The translations under genes were made by a program, and so were the position numbers. A DNA stretch of 64,000 nucleotides. Origin: G963675935 sp963719005 (GTDB taxonomy: Bacteria; Planctomycetota; Planctomycetia; Pirellulales; Thermoguttaceae). The notes below the pieces were generated by a model. The model searched no databases. It was not told where the DNA came from and was given only the letters and a program-made list of their open reading frames with translations. Within the stretch, counting starts at the first letter, position 1. Each line of letters starts with the position of its first letter. The DNA is taken from NCBI GenBank assembly GCA_963719005.1, contig CAVRAR010000014.1, positions 186,001 to 250,000 on the forward strand, read 5' to 3'. Positions 51,694 through 60,796 of this stretch are shown here, piece by piece.

Positions 51694-53527
51694 TCAGTCC
51701 CACTTGAGCACCGCGCCGGTGTCGGCGCTGGTGGCCAACGCGGCGTACTTGCCGAGGCAGCCGGCGGTGTAGCGCGGCGGCCGGGGCTTCCACTGCTTTG
51801 CTCGCCGGGCGAGTTCTTCATCGCTGAGGCGAACGGTTAGCGAGTGGCCGGGGATGTCGATGTCGATCATGTCGCCCGGTTGCAGCAGGGCGATGGGCCC
51901 GCCCGCGGCGGCTTCGGGGCTGATGTGTCCGATGCAGGCGCCGGCGGTTCCGCCGGAGAATCGGCCGTCGGTGATCAGAGCGACGCGGTCGTCGAGCCCG
52001 ACGCCCTTGATGGCGGTCGTCGGGGCGAGCATCTCCTGCATTCCCGGTCCGCCGCGCGGGCCTTCATAGCGAATCACGACGACGTCGCCCGCCTTGACCC
52101 GTCCGCCGACGATTCCCTCGTAGGCCGCGGTTTCGGCCTCGAAAATCACGGCGGGGCCGGAGTGTTTGAGCATTTCGGGCCGAACGCCGGCGGCCTTGAC
52201 CACCGCTCCGTTCGGCGCCAAGTTGCCGTAGAGGATCACCAGCCCGCCCTCCTGGCTGTAGGCGTTTTCGACCTCGCGGATGCAGTCGAACGGGTCGAAG
52301 CCGAGGTCGGCCGGCGTGAGGTCGCGGATCGAATTGGCGCGGCGCGGGGCGGTCATTCCCTCGGGCGTGCGAACGCCGGCGGCAGTGACCGCGGCCAGTT
52401 CCAACGCTTCCTCCTTGACGCTCTTCGCGCGAATGTCGTAGTCGGCGATGTTTTCGCCGAGCGTCTTGCCGGTGACGGTGGGGCAGTCGAGCTTCAGCAA
52501 GCCGGGCCGTCCGCGGCCGACGGCGCCGAGGATCGTGTGAACGCCGCCGGCGTTGTGAACGTCCTCGACGTGATACTTGCTGCTCGGGGCCACCTTGCAG
52601 ATGTTCGGCGTGCGGCGGCTCAGTTCGTTGATGCGATCCATGCCGTATTCGACGCCGGCCTCGCGGGCGATGGCCAGCATGTGCAGCACGGTGTTCGTGC
52701 TGCCGCCCATCGCCATGTCGAGAACCATCGAGTTGTCGATCGAGTCGGCGGTGACGATCTCGCGGGGCAACAGGCCGTGGCCTTCGCCTTGCTTGTCGAA
52801 TTGCAGCGCCATCTGCGACGATTCGCTCGGCGGCGCGGCGATAGAGGATCTTTCGCTCGGCGCTGGTGGCCAGCAGCGTGCCGTTGGTGGGCAGGGCCAT
52901 GCCGAGGGCCTCGCACAGGCAGTTCATGCTGTTGGCGGTGAACAGGCCCGAACACCAGCCGCACGTCGGGCAACCGGCCCGCTCCAACGCGAGCAACTCG
53001 GCCGCGCTCAGCTTGCCGTCCTGCTTGGCCGCGGCGCCGATGAAAACGTCGATCACATCGACCGTTTTTCCGTCGGGCGTTTTGCCGGCCTCCATCGGGC
53101 CGCCGCTGACGAAGATCGTCGGAACGTTGCAGCGCATGGCGCCCATCAACATGCCGGGCATGATCTTGTCGCAGTTCGGAATGCAGATCATCGCGTCGAA
53201 GCCGTGGGCGCGGATCATCGTCTCGACCGAATCGGCGATCAACTCGCGGCTGGGCAGCGAAAACTTCATCCCCTCGTGTCCCATCGCAATGCCGTCGTCG
53301 ACGCCGATCGTGTTGAACACAAACGGCACTCCGCCCGCCTCGCGGACGCACTGCTTGACGAGTTGGCCGACCTTGTCGAGATGAACGTGGCCGGGAATGA
53401 TGTCGACGTGGCTGTTGCAGACGGCGATGAACGGCTTGCCGAAATCGTCGTCGCTCAGGCCGACGGCACGGAGGAGGCTTCGATGGGGGGCTCTGGCGTC
53501 GCCCAGCTTGACAATGTCGGATCGCAT
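51694..53527 (-). CDS. ilvD: Dihydroxy-acid dehydratase, one frameshift
   Basis: The enzyme of branched-chain amino acid synthesis (dihydroxy acid to keto acid). It starts 'MRSDIVKLGDARAPHRSLLR'; the Met eight codons upstream is less likely. Fe-S ligands are in 'AVCNSHVDI', 'ICIPNCDKIMPGM' and 'CPTCGWCSGLF'. The frame is lost after 'RRAAERIVA' near 52809-52818 and resumes with 'MALQFDKQGEGHGLLPREIV', then 'DMAMGGSTNTVLH' and 'ITDGRFSGGTAGACIGHISP'. Joined, it is about 610 residues, a normal length. The essential role favours a sequencing error. Confidence 0.92.
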
Positions 53528-53791
53528 GAAAATCGCTCCTGGATGGGACAAAAACCGCTATTTCATTGTAAGTCACGCGGACGGCGATGGGTAGGAGTGG
53601 CGCTCCGCGAGAACGGGTCGCTGGGGTGTTTGTAGCGTCCTAGGTTGCCACGACTGTAGGGTGAAACTTCAGTCCGCCGCACTTGGCGGACTAAAGTCCG
53701 CCCGTTGGACGCCGGGGCCAAACTGGGGAAGCAAGATTTCTCGTCTGCACCCCAATGACGATTCGCGGCAAAACATGCTATCCTATTTCCC
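53528..53791. other. Divergent intergenic region of ilvD and nadC
   Basis: It contains small hairpins (CAGTCCGCCGCACTTGGCGGACT, about 53671-53693). No clear promoter is seen. Confidence 0.4.
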
Positions 53792-54798
53792 ATGAGCAAA
53801 GAATTTCGCCAAACCGTTTGGGACGATCGACTCGAAAACGACTGCGCGGCCATTCTGCGCCTGGCATTAGCGGAAGATTTGGGCGGCTGGGGCGACTGCA
53901 CGACGCTGGCGCTGGTGGGCGAGGACGTCTTGGGCCGAGCCGCCGTCGTGGCTCGCCAGCCGGGGGTCGTGGCAGGGTTGCCGGGCGTCAAAACGACTCT
54001 CGCGCTGCTGGATCCGCGGCTGAAATGGTCGCCGGAAACGGAAGACGGCCGACCGATCGAGCAGGGCCATTGCGTCGGAAGCATCGAAGGCCCCGCACGC
54101 GGTCTGTTGGCCGCCGAACGGACGCTGCTGAATCTGCTGGGGCGACTCTCCGGCATCGCCACGTTGACGCGGCAGTACGTCGATCTTGTCGCCCCTACGA
54201 AAGCCCGCATCTACGACACCCGCAAGACCACGCCCGGCTGGCGGCGGATCGAGAAATACGCGGTGCGCTGCGGCGGCGGTTGGAACCATCGCGGCGGGCT
54301 GGGCGAAGCCGTGCTGATCAAGGACAACCATCTCGCACTGGGCGGCCAAGCTCCCGACCACGCCGTGCAATTCACGCCCGCCGACGCCGTTCTGCGGGCG
54401 AGGCGATTCGCCGGCGAGCGCGGCGATGCGAACATGGTGATCGAGGTGGAGGTTGACACGCTCGACGCAGCTCGACGCGGTGCTGCCCGTCCGGCCCGAC
54501 ATCGTGTTGTTGGACAACATGAATCCGGCCGAACTGCGCGAGGCGGTTGCCCGCCGCAACGCCTTCGATCGCGACGATCGAGCTTGAAGCGTCCGGCGGG
54601 GTCAATCTGGCCACCGTGCGAGCCATTGCCGAGAGCGGCGTGGAGCGGATCAGCGTCGGGGCGCTGACGCATTCGGCCGTCGCGTTGGATTTCGGGCTGG
54701 ATTGGAGACGCCGTAGAACGACATGCATTCCGTTCCGCTTCCAATGTTTAGCCGCCGCGTCCTCGCGGCGATCGTCCCGGCGCGGACGCCGGGGCTAA
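53792..54798 (+). CDS. nadC: Nicotinate-nucleotide pyrophosphorylase, two frameshifts
   Basis: The enzyme makes nicotinate mononucleotide from quinolinate and PRPP. Frame 1 gives 'MSKEFRQTVWDDRLENDCAA', 'ALAEDLGGWGDCTT', 'GPARGLLAAERTLLNLLGRL', 'KARIYDTRKTTPGWRRIEKY', 'AVRCGGGWNHRGGLGEAVLI' and 'IEVEVDTLDA'. After about 54465 the next frame gives 'QLDAVLPVRPDIVLLDNMNP'. After about 54555-54570 a third frame gives 'IELEASGGVNLATVRAIAES' and 'RISVGALTHSAVALDFGLD'. Each break needs one surplus base. The final residues and the stop codon come from the palindrome that follows. Confidence 0.88.
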
Positions 54799-54799
54799 C
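54746..54799. repeat. Palindrome, family G, short copy
   Basis: GTTTAGCCGCCGCGTCCTCG and the imperfect complement CGGCGCGGACGCCGGGGCTAAC. It contains the terminal codons of the nadC frame. Compare 35988-36058. Confidence 0.72.
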
Positions 54800-54822
54800 C
54801 GGAGGATTCTTCCAGTAATCTG

Positions 54823-55824
54823 CTATTCCGTCCTGTCGCACAGTTCCAGCGAGCGCGCCATCTCGCGGTTCGCAAAGTACCATTCGACGGAGCGGCGGAG
54901 GCCCTCCTCGATGCCGATCTCGGGCCGCCAGCCGAGCAAGCGGGCGGCCTTCGACACGTCGGCTCGCGTGCTGGGCACGTCGGCGGGATGGGCAGGGCGA
55001 TATTCGATCGCCGGCTTCTTGCCGAGCAGCCGGGCGATCTCGTCGATGACCGCCGACAGCCGCACCTCCCGGTCGCCGCCGAGGTTGATGATTTCATAGC
55101 CCAGCGGGTGAAGCGCGGCGACGGTGCCGCGGGCGATGTCGTCGACGAAGGTGAAATCGCGGCTCTGCGAACCGTCGCCGAAAACGACGATCGATTCCCC
55201 CTCGGCGATCCGCCGAATGAAGCGAAACACGCTCATGTCGGGCCGGCCCGCCGGTCCATAGACGGTGAAATAGCGGGGAATCGAGACGTCCAGCCCGTGC
55301 AGGTGATGGTAGCTGTAGGCGAGCGTTTCGGCAGCCTTCTTCGACGCCGCATAGGGGGACAACGGCCGGCTGGTGTCGGCGTCTTCGCGATACGGCGCCA
55401 CGTTGTGCAGGCCGTAGAGGCTGGAAGTGGACGCCAAGAGGAACTTGCGCACGCCCGACCGGCGGCATAGATCCAAGAGATTCAAGGTGCCTTCGCAGTT
55501 GGCCTGGTAGTAGACCCAGGGATTGATGACCGAGGCGCGCACGCCGGCCCTTGCCGCGAGATTGACGACGGCGGCGAACGGCGGTTGGCTTGCGGCGGAG
55601 GCGAACAAGGGCTCGATGGCCGTGCGATCGCTGATGTCGAGTTGCTGGAATTGGAAGTTGCCGCGGCCTTGTAACTGTGCGAGCCGCCATTGTTTCAGCC
55701 GCGGATCGTAGGCGTCGTTGAGATTATCGACGCCCAGCACGGCATGGCCCGCCCGAAGCAGCAAGTCGGCGACGTTCGCGGCGATAAAACCGGCGCAGCC
55801 GGTGACGAGGTATCGTTCGGGCAT
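54823..55824 (-). CDS. NAD-dependent epimerase (UDP-glucuronate epimerase-like)
   Basis: A 333-residue short-chain dehydrogenase. NAD-binding 'YLVTGCAGFIAANVADLLLR' (GxxGxxA/G), catalytic 'STSSLYG' and YxxxK in 'SPYAASKKAAETLAYSY', then 'YFTVYGPAGRPDMSVFRFIR', the pattern of UDP-glucuronate/galacturonate 4-epimerases. The product would supply sugars for surface polysaccharide. The gene follows a NusG/RfaH-like gene by 13 bp, an arrangement used in polysaccharide operons. Confidence 0.9.
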   Translation of the reverse strand: MPERYLVTGCAGFIAANVADLLLRAGHAVLGVDNLNDAYDPRLKQWRLAQLQGRGNFQFQQLDISDRTAIEPLFASAASQPPFAAVVNLAARAGVRASVINPWVYYQANCEGTLNLLDLCRRSGVRKFLLASTSSLYGLHNVAPYREDADTSRPLSPYAASKKAAETLAYSYHHLHGLDVSIPRYFTVYGPAGRPDMSVFRFIRRIAEGESIVVFGDGSQSRDFTFVDDIARGTVAALHPLGYEIINLGGDREVRLSAVIDEIARLLGKKPAIEYRPAHPADVPSTRADVSKAARLLGWRPEIGIEEGLRRSVEWYFANREMARSLELCDRTE

Positions 55825-55837
55825 GACGGGGCGGTCC

Positions 55838-56395
55838 TTATTCCAGTGGCTCCAGGAGGAAATCGTCGATTTCGACCGAGGCGCCTTTTTGCAGGAAGTT
55901 GATGGCAACCAGCAGTCGCGTTTCGCCGCGGCGTTTCAAGACGGTCCCCTCCAGTCCGGCAAATGCCCCCTGACGCACCCTCACCCTTCGCCCTGGCGCC
56001 AGGCGGGCTTCGATCGTCAGCGGCGCGTTGGCCGCAATCAGTTGACGAAACTGCCGCAGATCGAAGACGAGCTGCTCCGGCTGCTCGACGGGAAGGACTC
56101 GGGAAATCCGGTTCGTGGCCAGACATCGCACGCGTTCGTCGTCTGCCGCAAAGAGGAAGACGTACCCTGCGAACAGGGGGGCAAGCGAGACGCGTTTACG
56201 GCCGCGCGAAATGCTGGCCTTCTTGACCAGCGGCAGATAGAAGGGAATGCGCTGTTTGTGTATTTCTCGCGCCAGGGACTTCTCTTGCCGGGCCTTGGTG
56301 TACAAAGCAAACCAGTGACGGTCCGTGACGTCGACGGGGGGTTCGTCCAGCAGGGCCTCCGGATAGAGGCTGGGCTCCTCCTTCAGAATGGGCAT
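55838..56395 (-). CDS. NusG/RfaH-like transcription antitermination protein
   Basis: A 185-residue protein. The NGN domain (about 25-120) has 'HWFALYTKARQEKSLAREIH', 'PFYLPLVKKAS' and 'APLFAGYVFLFA', as in NusG paralogues. The KOW motif is at about 133-165 ('PGRRVRVRQGAFAGLEGTVL'). Specialised NusG paralogues (RfaH, UpxY, LoaP) stop premature termination in long polysaccharide operons. It precedes the epimerase gene, and the controlled operon probably starts here. Confidence 0.87.
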   Translation of the reverse strand: MPILKEEPSLYPEALLDEPPVDVTDRHWFALYTKARQEKSLAREIHKQRIPFYLPLVKKASISRGRKRVSLAPLFAGYVFLFAADDERVRCLATNRISRVLPVEQPEQLVFDLRQFRQLIAANAPLTIEARLAPGRRVRVRQGAFAGLEGTVLKRRGETRLLVAINFLQKGASVEIDDFLLEPLE

Positions 56396-56500
56396 GGCGA
56401 CTTTTACCCTTGCTTTAGATCCGGTTCAGAACGTCCGATTATATAGCTTATAGGGCTTAATGCACAATTGCCGAGGATTCTGTCTACGCAGATTTCGAAC

Positions 56501-56564
56501 GCCGACGGAGGGGACAGTCCCATTTTCGCGGACACGAAAACTGGGATAGTCCCCAAGCGTCGGC
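56501..56564. repeat. Palindrome, family D
   Basis: GACGGAGGGGACAGTCCCAT... and ...CTGGGATAGTCCCCAAGCGTC lie upstream of the first DUF1559 gene. Compare 57945-57989. Confidence 0.8.
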
Positions 56565-56621
56565 TGTCATGCAAACGGATGGCGCTGAGTTGCAGAGGGG
56601 AGATATTCCGGGACATAACGC

Positions 56622-56651
56622 TTGACATGTTTTGAATTTGTATTCTAATAG
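56622..56651 (+). promoter_or_regulatory. Promoter of the first DUF1559 gene
   Basis: TTGACA (56622-56627), an 18-bp spacer, TAATAG (56646-56651). The ATG is 73 bp downstream with AGGAGG at 56711-56716. The same box pair precedes the second DUF1559 gene. Confidence 0.6.
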
Positions 56652-56723
56652 AGGTGGTTTCGTTGCCGATGGCGGCAACGGCATTATCCTATTTCATGTT
56701 TTTAGCCTTTAGGAGGGTATTCT

Positions 56724-57860
56724 ATGTACCACAGAAGAGGTGCGCGTTTTGGTTTCACGTTAGTGGAGTTGTTGGTGGTTATTACCATCATCGGCATCTT
56801 GATTGCGCTGCTGTTGCCGGCTGTACAGGCGGCACGCGAGGCAGCCCGTCGTATCACCTGCAATAATAACCTGAAACAGCTTGGACTGGCCCTGCACAAT
56901 TACGGGACCTCCAGCAAAGTCTTCCCGCAAGGACTCGTGATGGGCACCTATGCGACGGCCGCCAATGCCAACGGCGACACCAACATCACGGTGAACACCC
57001 AGGCCAATCCGTGGGCCGAGGCAGCAATGACGACTTCGGGGTATCACGGCACGAGCTGGATCTTGCGGACGCTGCCCTTCATCGAGGGCTCTACCCTGTC
57101 GAGAGCGTGGAACTATTCTTACCCTGTTTGCTGGGGCGCCTTGGCGGTCGGAACCGCCACCGGCTCCGGGAACCTGGGATTGGCTAGCATGGACGTCAAG
57201 GGACTTTATTGCCCGACCCGGCGCAATCAGTTTCGCCCGGGCACTGACGAAGTGATATCGATGACCTCCTGGACGGGCGGCGGAACCGACTACGGCGGAT
57301 GCGTGGGACGTCACACGGCCTTGCTAGGCGGTAGGGTCGTCTCGGCCACATTCCTCCTTCCTACTGGCACGCCTCTCACGCTTGCCATCAACTACCCGCT
57401 GACAGTAGCTAACGCAGGTACGTACGCGGTTCCTAGCGACAGCACTACGAGCTGCATTCCAGAAAAGGGATTTGGCATTTTTGGCCAAATGAATCAGAGC
57501 ACCAGCTACGCCGCAATTCGCGATGGTACGTCGAACACGATTATGACGGGTGAGTTGCAACGAATCACATCTACCGCTACTCCTTACGGACCCGCTTCCG
57601 GCCCTTATATGAGCCACGATGGTTGGGCCATCGGCGGAGATGCAACCCTGTTTACCACCGGTTATAATGGCGGCGGCGGAACCGTGACGGCGATGATGAA
57701 CAACGGCTATTTCCCGGCGCCCGGCAGCGAGCATTCGAACGGGGCGAATTTCGGTATGGCCGACGGTTCGGTGCGGTACATCAACACGACGTTGGACAAG
57801 AACATCTTCTGCCTGTTGGGCAGCATGGCCGACAGAGTGCCGGCCTCGATACCGGAGTAG
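56724..57860 (+). CDS. DUF1559 protein with prepilin-type N-terminus
   Basis: A 378-residue protein. The type IV pilin-like signal GFTLVELLVVITIIGILIAL (cleaved before Phe by a prepilin peptidase) is followed by 'LLPAVQAAREAARRITCNNN', the hallmark of planctomycete DUF1559 proteins. The C-terminus has 'GSEHSNGANFGMADGSVRYI'. These proteins form a large planctomycete-specific family, thought to build pseudopilus-like or surface structures. It is a tandem paralogue of the gene at 58355. Start by AGGAGG spacing. Confidence 0.94.
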   Translation: MYHRRGARFGFTLVELLVVITIIGILIALLLPAVQAAREAARRITCNNNLKQLGLALHNYGTSSKVFPQGLVMGTYATAANANGDTNITVNTQANPWAEAAMTTSGYHGTSWILRTLPFIEGSTLSRAWNYSYPVCWGALAVGTATGSGNLGLASMDVKGLYCPTRRNQFRPGTDEVISMTSWTGGGTDYGGCVGRHTALLGGRVVSATFLLPTGTPLTLAINYPLTVANAGTYAVPSDSTTSCIPEKGFGIFGQMNQSTSYAAIRDGTSNTIMTGELQRITSTATPYGPASGPYMSHDGWAIGGDATLFTTGYNGGGGTVTAMMNNGYFPAPGSEHSNGANFGMADGSVRYINTTLDKNIFCLLGSMADRVPASIPE

Positions 57861-57886
57861 TAGTCTTCCAAGAGACATCGTTTTCT

Positions 57887-57921
57887 GGGGCGGCAGATTG
57901 CCCTGCCGCCCCGTTTTTTTT
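57887..57921 (+). terminator. Intrinsic terminator after the first DUF1559 gene
   Basis: GGGGCGGCAG-ATTGCC-CTGCCGCCCC is a perfect 10-bp stem, followed by G and eight T. It lies 27 bp after the stop codon. Confidence 0.9.
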
Positions 57922-57944
57922 CGGCTATACCGAGTCCCGGCGAA

Positions 57945-57989
57945 GGGGACAGTCCCATTTTCGCCGACACGAAAATTGGGACAGTCCCC
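57945..57989. repeat. Palindrome, family D
   Basis: GGGGACAGTCCCATTTTCG and CGAAAATTGGGACAGTCCCC with a short loop. The rest of the gap up to the promoter at 58254 shows no gene. Confidence 0.85.
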
Positions 57990-58253
57990 CCCGTTTTTTG
58001 CGCAAACGGTTTGGGGCAGTACGAGCGTCACGGCCACGGCGACCGATCGCGCTGCCACGTTTGTGGGGGATGCCTCATCGGCCGTTCGCGCGATGTACGA
58101 CTGTCGCCGGCCGATCCGTTTTCGGACGGCTGTGTGAGGCGACTGCAATCGCCGATTATGCCGCAACAACCTCAAAATCGGAGTGCGGTTGCCTCGTTCA
58201 GCACAGTGTGTTCTGAAAAGCGATTGGCCGTGCCCTTTGTCGCACGATATTGC

Positions 58254-58283
58254 TTGACAGGAGTGTGACTTATGGTCTAATAA
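58254..58283 (+). promoter_or_regulatory. Promoter of the second DUF1559 gene
   Basis: TTGACA (58254-58259), an 18-bp spacer, TAATAA (58278-58283), the same arrangement as at 56622. Both are preceded by GC. AGGAGG at 58342-58347 precedes the ATG. Confidence 0.6.
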
Positions 58284-58354
58284 TACTTGTTGTGTCGCCA
58301 GACGTTGGCGATGGTATTATTCCTATTGACGTGTCGAAACCAGGAGGCGAGGCT

Positions 58355-59560
58355 ATGTGCCCCAAACGAGGCGTGCGAACGGCGTTTACGCTGGTGGAGT
58401 TGTTGGTAGTCATCACCATCATTGGGATATTGATCGCGCTGTTGCTGCCGGCGGTGCAAGCGGCCCGTGAAGCCGCCAGGCGCGCCACGTGCAACAACAA
58501 TCTCAAGCAGATCGGCTTGGCCTTGCACAATTACACCGAGACGTACCACTCGGCTTTCCCGCCCGGAACGATCATGGGCGGAGGCACGGTTACTACCTAC
58601 TTTGCCGGCGATCCCAACGCCGCTAAGGTCTGGGCTGAAGCTGGCGATACCACCAGTTCGGGCTACCACGGCACGGGTTGGCTTCTGCGCATACTCCCTT
58701 TCATCGAGAAGCAGACCGTCCCCTGGGATTATGAAGTGAACGTGCATTACAATGCATTGATCACTCCGACCGCCGACCCAAGCGCCACGCCACCGGTTGC
58801 CGGCAATCGAGTGGGCGCGGCATGCATTGATGTCAAGGGCTTCTATTGCCCGAGTCGCCGCAGTGGCATCCGCCCGACGACTGATTCGGCCATGCTGTTG
58901 TCGACGGCCGCGACGGGCGGCGGAACCGACTACGGCGGATGCGCAGGACGCCACATCTTTGCCGCAGCGACTGCACCCAAGTCTGCAGTTGCGGCTACGA
59001 CGGTTGTGTATCCGGCAAGCGGCATTTGGGGTATGCCGGCCGATGGCACGAAATTCGCGTTTAGCCGCATCGATCCCAACACTGGCAATCCAACAAACGC
59101 CTTTGCTAATACCGATGCGAATTCCTGGGGCGTATTCGGTAAGATCAACAAGAGTACGACCTTTGCCCAGCTTCGCGATGGCGTGTCGAACACGATCATG
59201 ACCGGCGAAATGCAGCGGATTGTGATGACCGTAACCCCATACGGCCCAGGCTCGGGCCCGATATGCAGCAGCGACGGCTGGGCCATCGGCGGTCAGGCGA
59301 CCACGTTCTCGACGGGCGTTGCCTTCAAGCAAGGCGACGCAGTTCCTGTCACATATAGCACCATGATGTCGGCGACGCCCTACGGCAAACAGATGAACAA
59401 CGGTTACTTCGTGTCGCCCGGCAGCGAACACTCCGGCGGCGCCAACTTCGGCCTGGCCGACGGCGGCGTGCGATTCATCAGCGAGACGATCGACGGAAAC
59501 ACCTTCGCGTTGCTGGGCAGCATGGCCGACGACGTGCCGGTCGACTTCCAGAACAAGTAG
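58355..59560 (+). CDS. DUF1559 protein with prepilin-type N-terminus (paralogue)
   Basis: A 401-residue protein. N-terminus 'MCPKRGVRTAFTLVELLVVI' followed by 'LLPAVQAAREAARRATCNNN'. Inner blocks match the first copy ('GTDYGGCAGRHI', 'GVSNTIMTGEMQRI', 'GSEHSGGANFGLADGGVRFI'). The ATG at 58355 is chosen because of the AGGAGG seven bases upstream. Middle sections differ in length and sequence from the paralogue, while both ends are conserved. It has its own promoter and terminator. Confidence 0.94.
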   Translation: MCPKRGVRTAFTLVELLVVITIIGILIALLLPAVQAAREAARRATCNNNLKQIGLALHNYTETYHSAFPPGTIMGGGTVTTYFAGDPNAAKVWAEAGDTTSSGYHGTGWLLRILPFIEKQTVPWDYEVNVHYNALITPTADPSATPPVAGNRVGAACIDVKGFYCPSRRSGIRPTTDSAMLLSTAATGGGTDYGGCAGRHIFAAATAPKSAVAATTVVYPASGIWGMPADGTKFAFSRIDPNTGNPTNAFANTDANSWGVFGKINKSTTFAQLRDGVSNTIMTGEMQRIVMTVTPYGPGSGPICSSDGWAIGGQATTFSTGVAFKQGDAVPVTYSTMMSATPYGKQMNNGYFVSPGSEHSGGANFGLADGGVRFISETIDGNTFALLGSMADDVPVDFQNK

Positions 59561-59595
59561 CGGCGCACGGCCCAACGGCAAACATGACATTTCGA

Positions 59596-59619
59596 GGCGG
59601 CAGTTTACTGCCGCCTTTT
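59596..59619 (+). terminator. Intrinsic terminator after the second DUF1559 gene
   Basis: GGCGGCAG-TTTA-CTGCCGCC followed by TTTTCTTT, 36 bp after the stop codon. The stem is the same GGCGGCAG as in the first terminator. Confidence 0.85.
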
Positions 59620-59644
59620 CTTTGCGCGGTTCAGTTCTTCGCCA

Positions 59645-59714
59645 CGGTGGGGCAGACATTCTTGTCTGCCCAATGTGCGGCGTCTTCCGGCAGACAGGAA
59701 TGTCTGCCCCACCG
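59645..59714. repeat. Palindrome, family C
   Basis: CGGTGGGGCAGACATTCTTG... (59645-59670) and its complement (59689-59714), with one mismatch. Further copies are at 61756 and 62743, and a half copy is near 43061. Confidence 0.87.
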
Positions 59715-59733
59715 CTGTTGATGTCATATACCT

Positions 59734-59794
59734 CGTAGGACGGGTTTCCAAATCCGTCCGGGGTTCGCGGACGGATTTGGAAATCCGTCCTACG
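59734..59794. repeat. Palindrome, family H
   Basis: CGTAGGACGGGTTTCCAAAT... and its complement, 26-bp arms and a 9-bp loop. Confidence 0.87.
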
Positions 59795-59804
59795 ACACTC
59801 GGCC

Positions 59805-59936
59805 AGGGCCAATCAGTGTTTGAAGATGGGAATTGTAGGAGGCGTCTCCTGACGCCGATTCGCCGCCGCAAGGCGACAAAACGCCACAAATCGGCGACAG
59901 GAGTCGCCTCCTACAACGAAAACTGATCGGCCCTGC
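59805..59936. repeat. Palindrome, family I, with outer arms
   Basis: The inner arms TTGTAGGAGGCGTCTCCTGA... (59832-59860) and complement (59889-59917) are themselves enclosed by imperfect outer arms CAGGGCCAATCAGTGTTT and AAAACTGATCGGCCCTG. The three adjacent palindromes fill the gap between the DUF1559 and IscA-like genes. Confidence 0.82.
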
Positions 59937-60034
59937 ACTTGGCCGGTAGTCTTGGCTTTCGGACCGTGCCATAGTACCATTGAATTGGTTGGGTCAATCG
60001 CGACGCAAACAATGCCAAGGAGCTTGAAACACCG

Positions 60035-60367
60035 ATGGCTATTACATTGACGGAAACGGCGGCCGGGGAAATCAAACGCTACATGGAGACGCAGAAGGTC
60101 GAGGCGGGCAGCGTCTTGCGGGTGGGCGTTGCCGGCGGAGGTTGTTCCGGCCTCCAGTACACCTTGGGCTTTGAAACCGACTTCAATCCGGCGGTCGATG
60201 CCAGCTACCCGCAATACGGCGTGCACCTGGTCGCTTCCAAGAAGATGGCGCTGCATTTGGACGGCACGACGATCGACTTTCAAGAGGGGCCGACCGGCCG
60301 CGGATTCTCGATCGAGAATCCGAACGTCCCGCGCGGCGGCGGCTGCCCCGGCTGCGGACATCACTAG
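60035..60367 (+). CDS. IscA/ErpA (HesB)-family iron-sulfur carrier
   Basis: A 110-residue A-type carrier. 'LTETAAGEIKRYMETQKVEA', 'VGVAGGGCSGLQYTLGF' with C37, and the C-terminal cysteines C104 and C107 in GGCPGCGHH. Canonical IscA/ErpA has CxC there; here it is CxxC, followed by two His. It would bind and pass on [2Fe-2S] or [4Fe-4S] clusters. Several Fe-S enzymes are in the window (thiC, ilvD, mutY, radical SAM). It is followed by two small GACTGAAGTC hairpins (about 60423-60472). Confidence 0.9.
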   Translation: MAITLTETAAGEIKRYMETQKVEAGSVLRVGVAGGGCSGLQYTLGFETDFNPAVDASYPQYGVHLVASKKMALHLDGTTIDFQEGPTGRGFSIENPNVPRGGGCPGCGHH

Positions 60368-60474
60368 CGCGGCGTGCAACATCACCAGCCGCTTGCGGTA
60401 TCGCACCAACGCGGCGCAGGATGAGCGACTGAAGTCGCTTTTTCGGGACGGCCGACTGAAGTCGGCCCTACAGA

Positions 60475-60774
60475 ATGCGAGGGCTCGAAGCGGTGTCGGA
60501 ACATGAGCAGCAGCGCGAGATCCACTACGCGGGAAGGGTGCAGGGCGTCGGGTTTCGCTACACCGTTCGGTCGTTGGCCGCTCGATTCGACGTGACCGGG
60601 TTCGTGCGGAATCTGCCGGACGGGCGGGTTCATCTGGTTGTCGAGGGCGGCGCGGGCGAGATCGATGGTTTTTTGCAAGCGATCAAGGCGGAAATGACCA
60701 TGTACATTCGAGACATTCAAGAGACGACCCGCCCCGCCACGCGACGGTTCCATGCGTTTGAAATCCGGCATTGA
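60475..60774 (+). CDS. acyP: Acylphosphatase
   Basis: A 99-residue enzyme hydrolysing acylphosphates. The motif 'GRVQGVGFRYTVRSLA' contains the phosphate-binding loop and catalytic Arg; 'VTGFVRNLPDGRVHLVVEG' contains the catalytic Asn. The first residues are not conserved; the GTG at 60493 ('VSEHEQQREIHY') is a possible start. The next gene begins 22 bp downstream. Confidence 0.92.
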   Translation: MRGLEAVSEHEQQREIHYAGRVQGVGFRYTVRSLAARFDVTGFVRNLPDGRVHLVVEGGAGEIDGFLQAIKAEMTMYIRDIQETTRPATRRFHAFEIRH

Positions 60775-60796
60775 ATCCCCTTGAGGAATCACCAAC

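Noticed and set aside
59645..59936. CRISPR-like array
   Set aside because: The three adjacent palindromes have different sequences and no constant repeat or spacer length. No cas gene is present.
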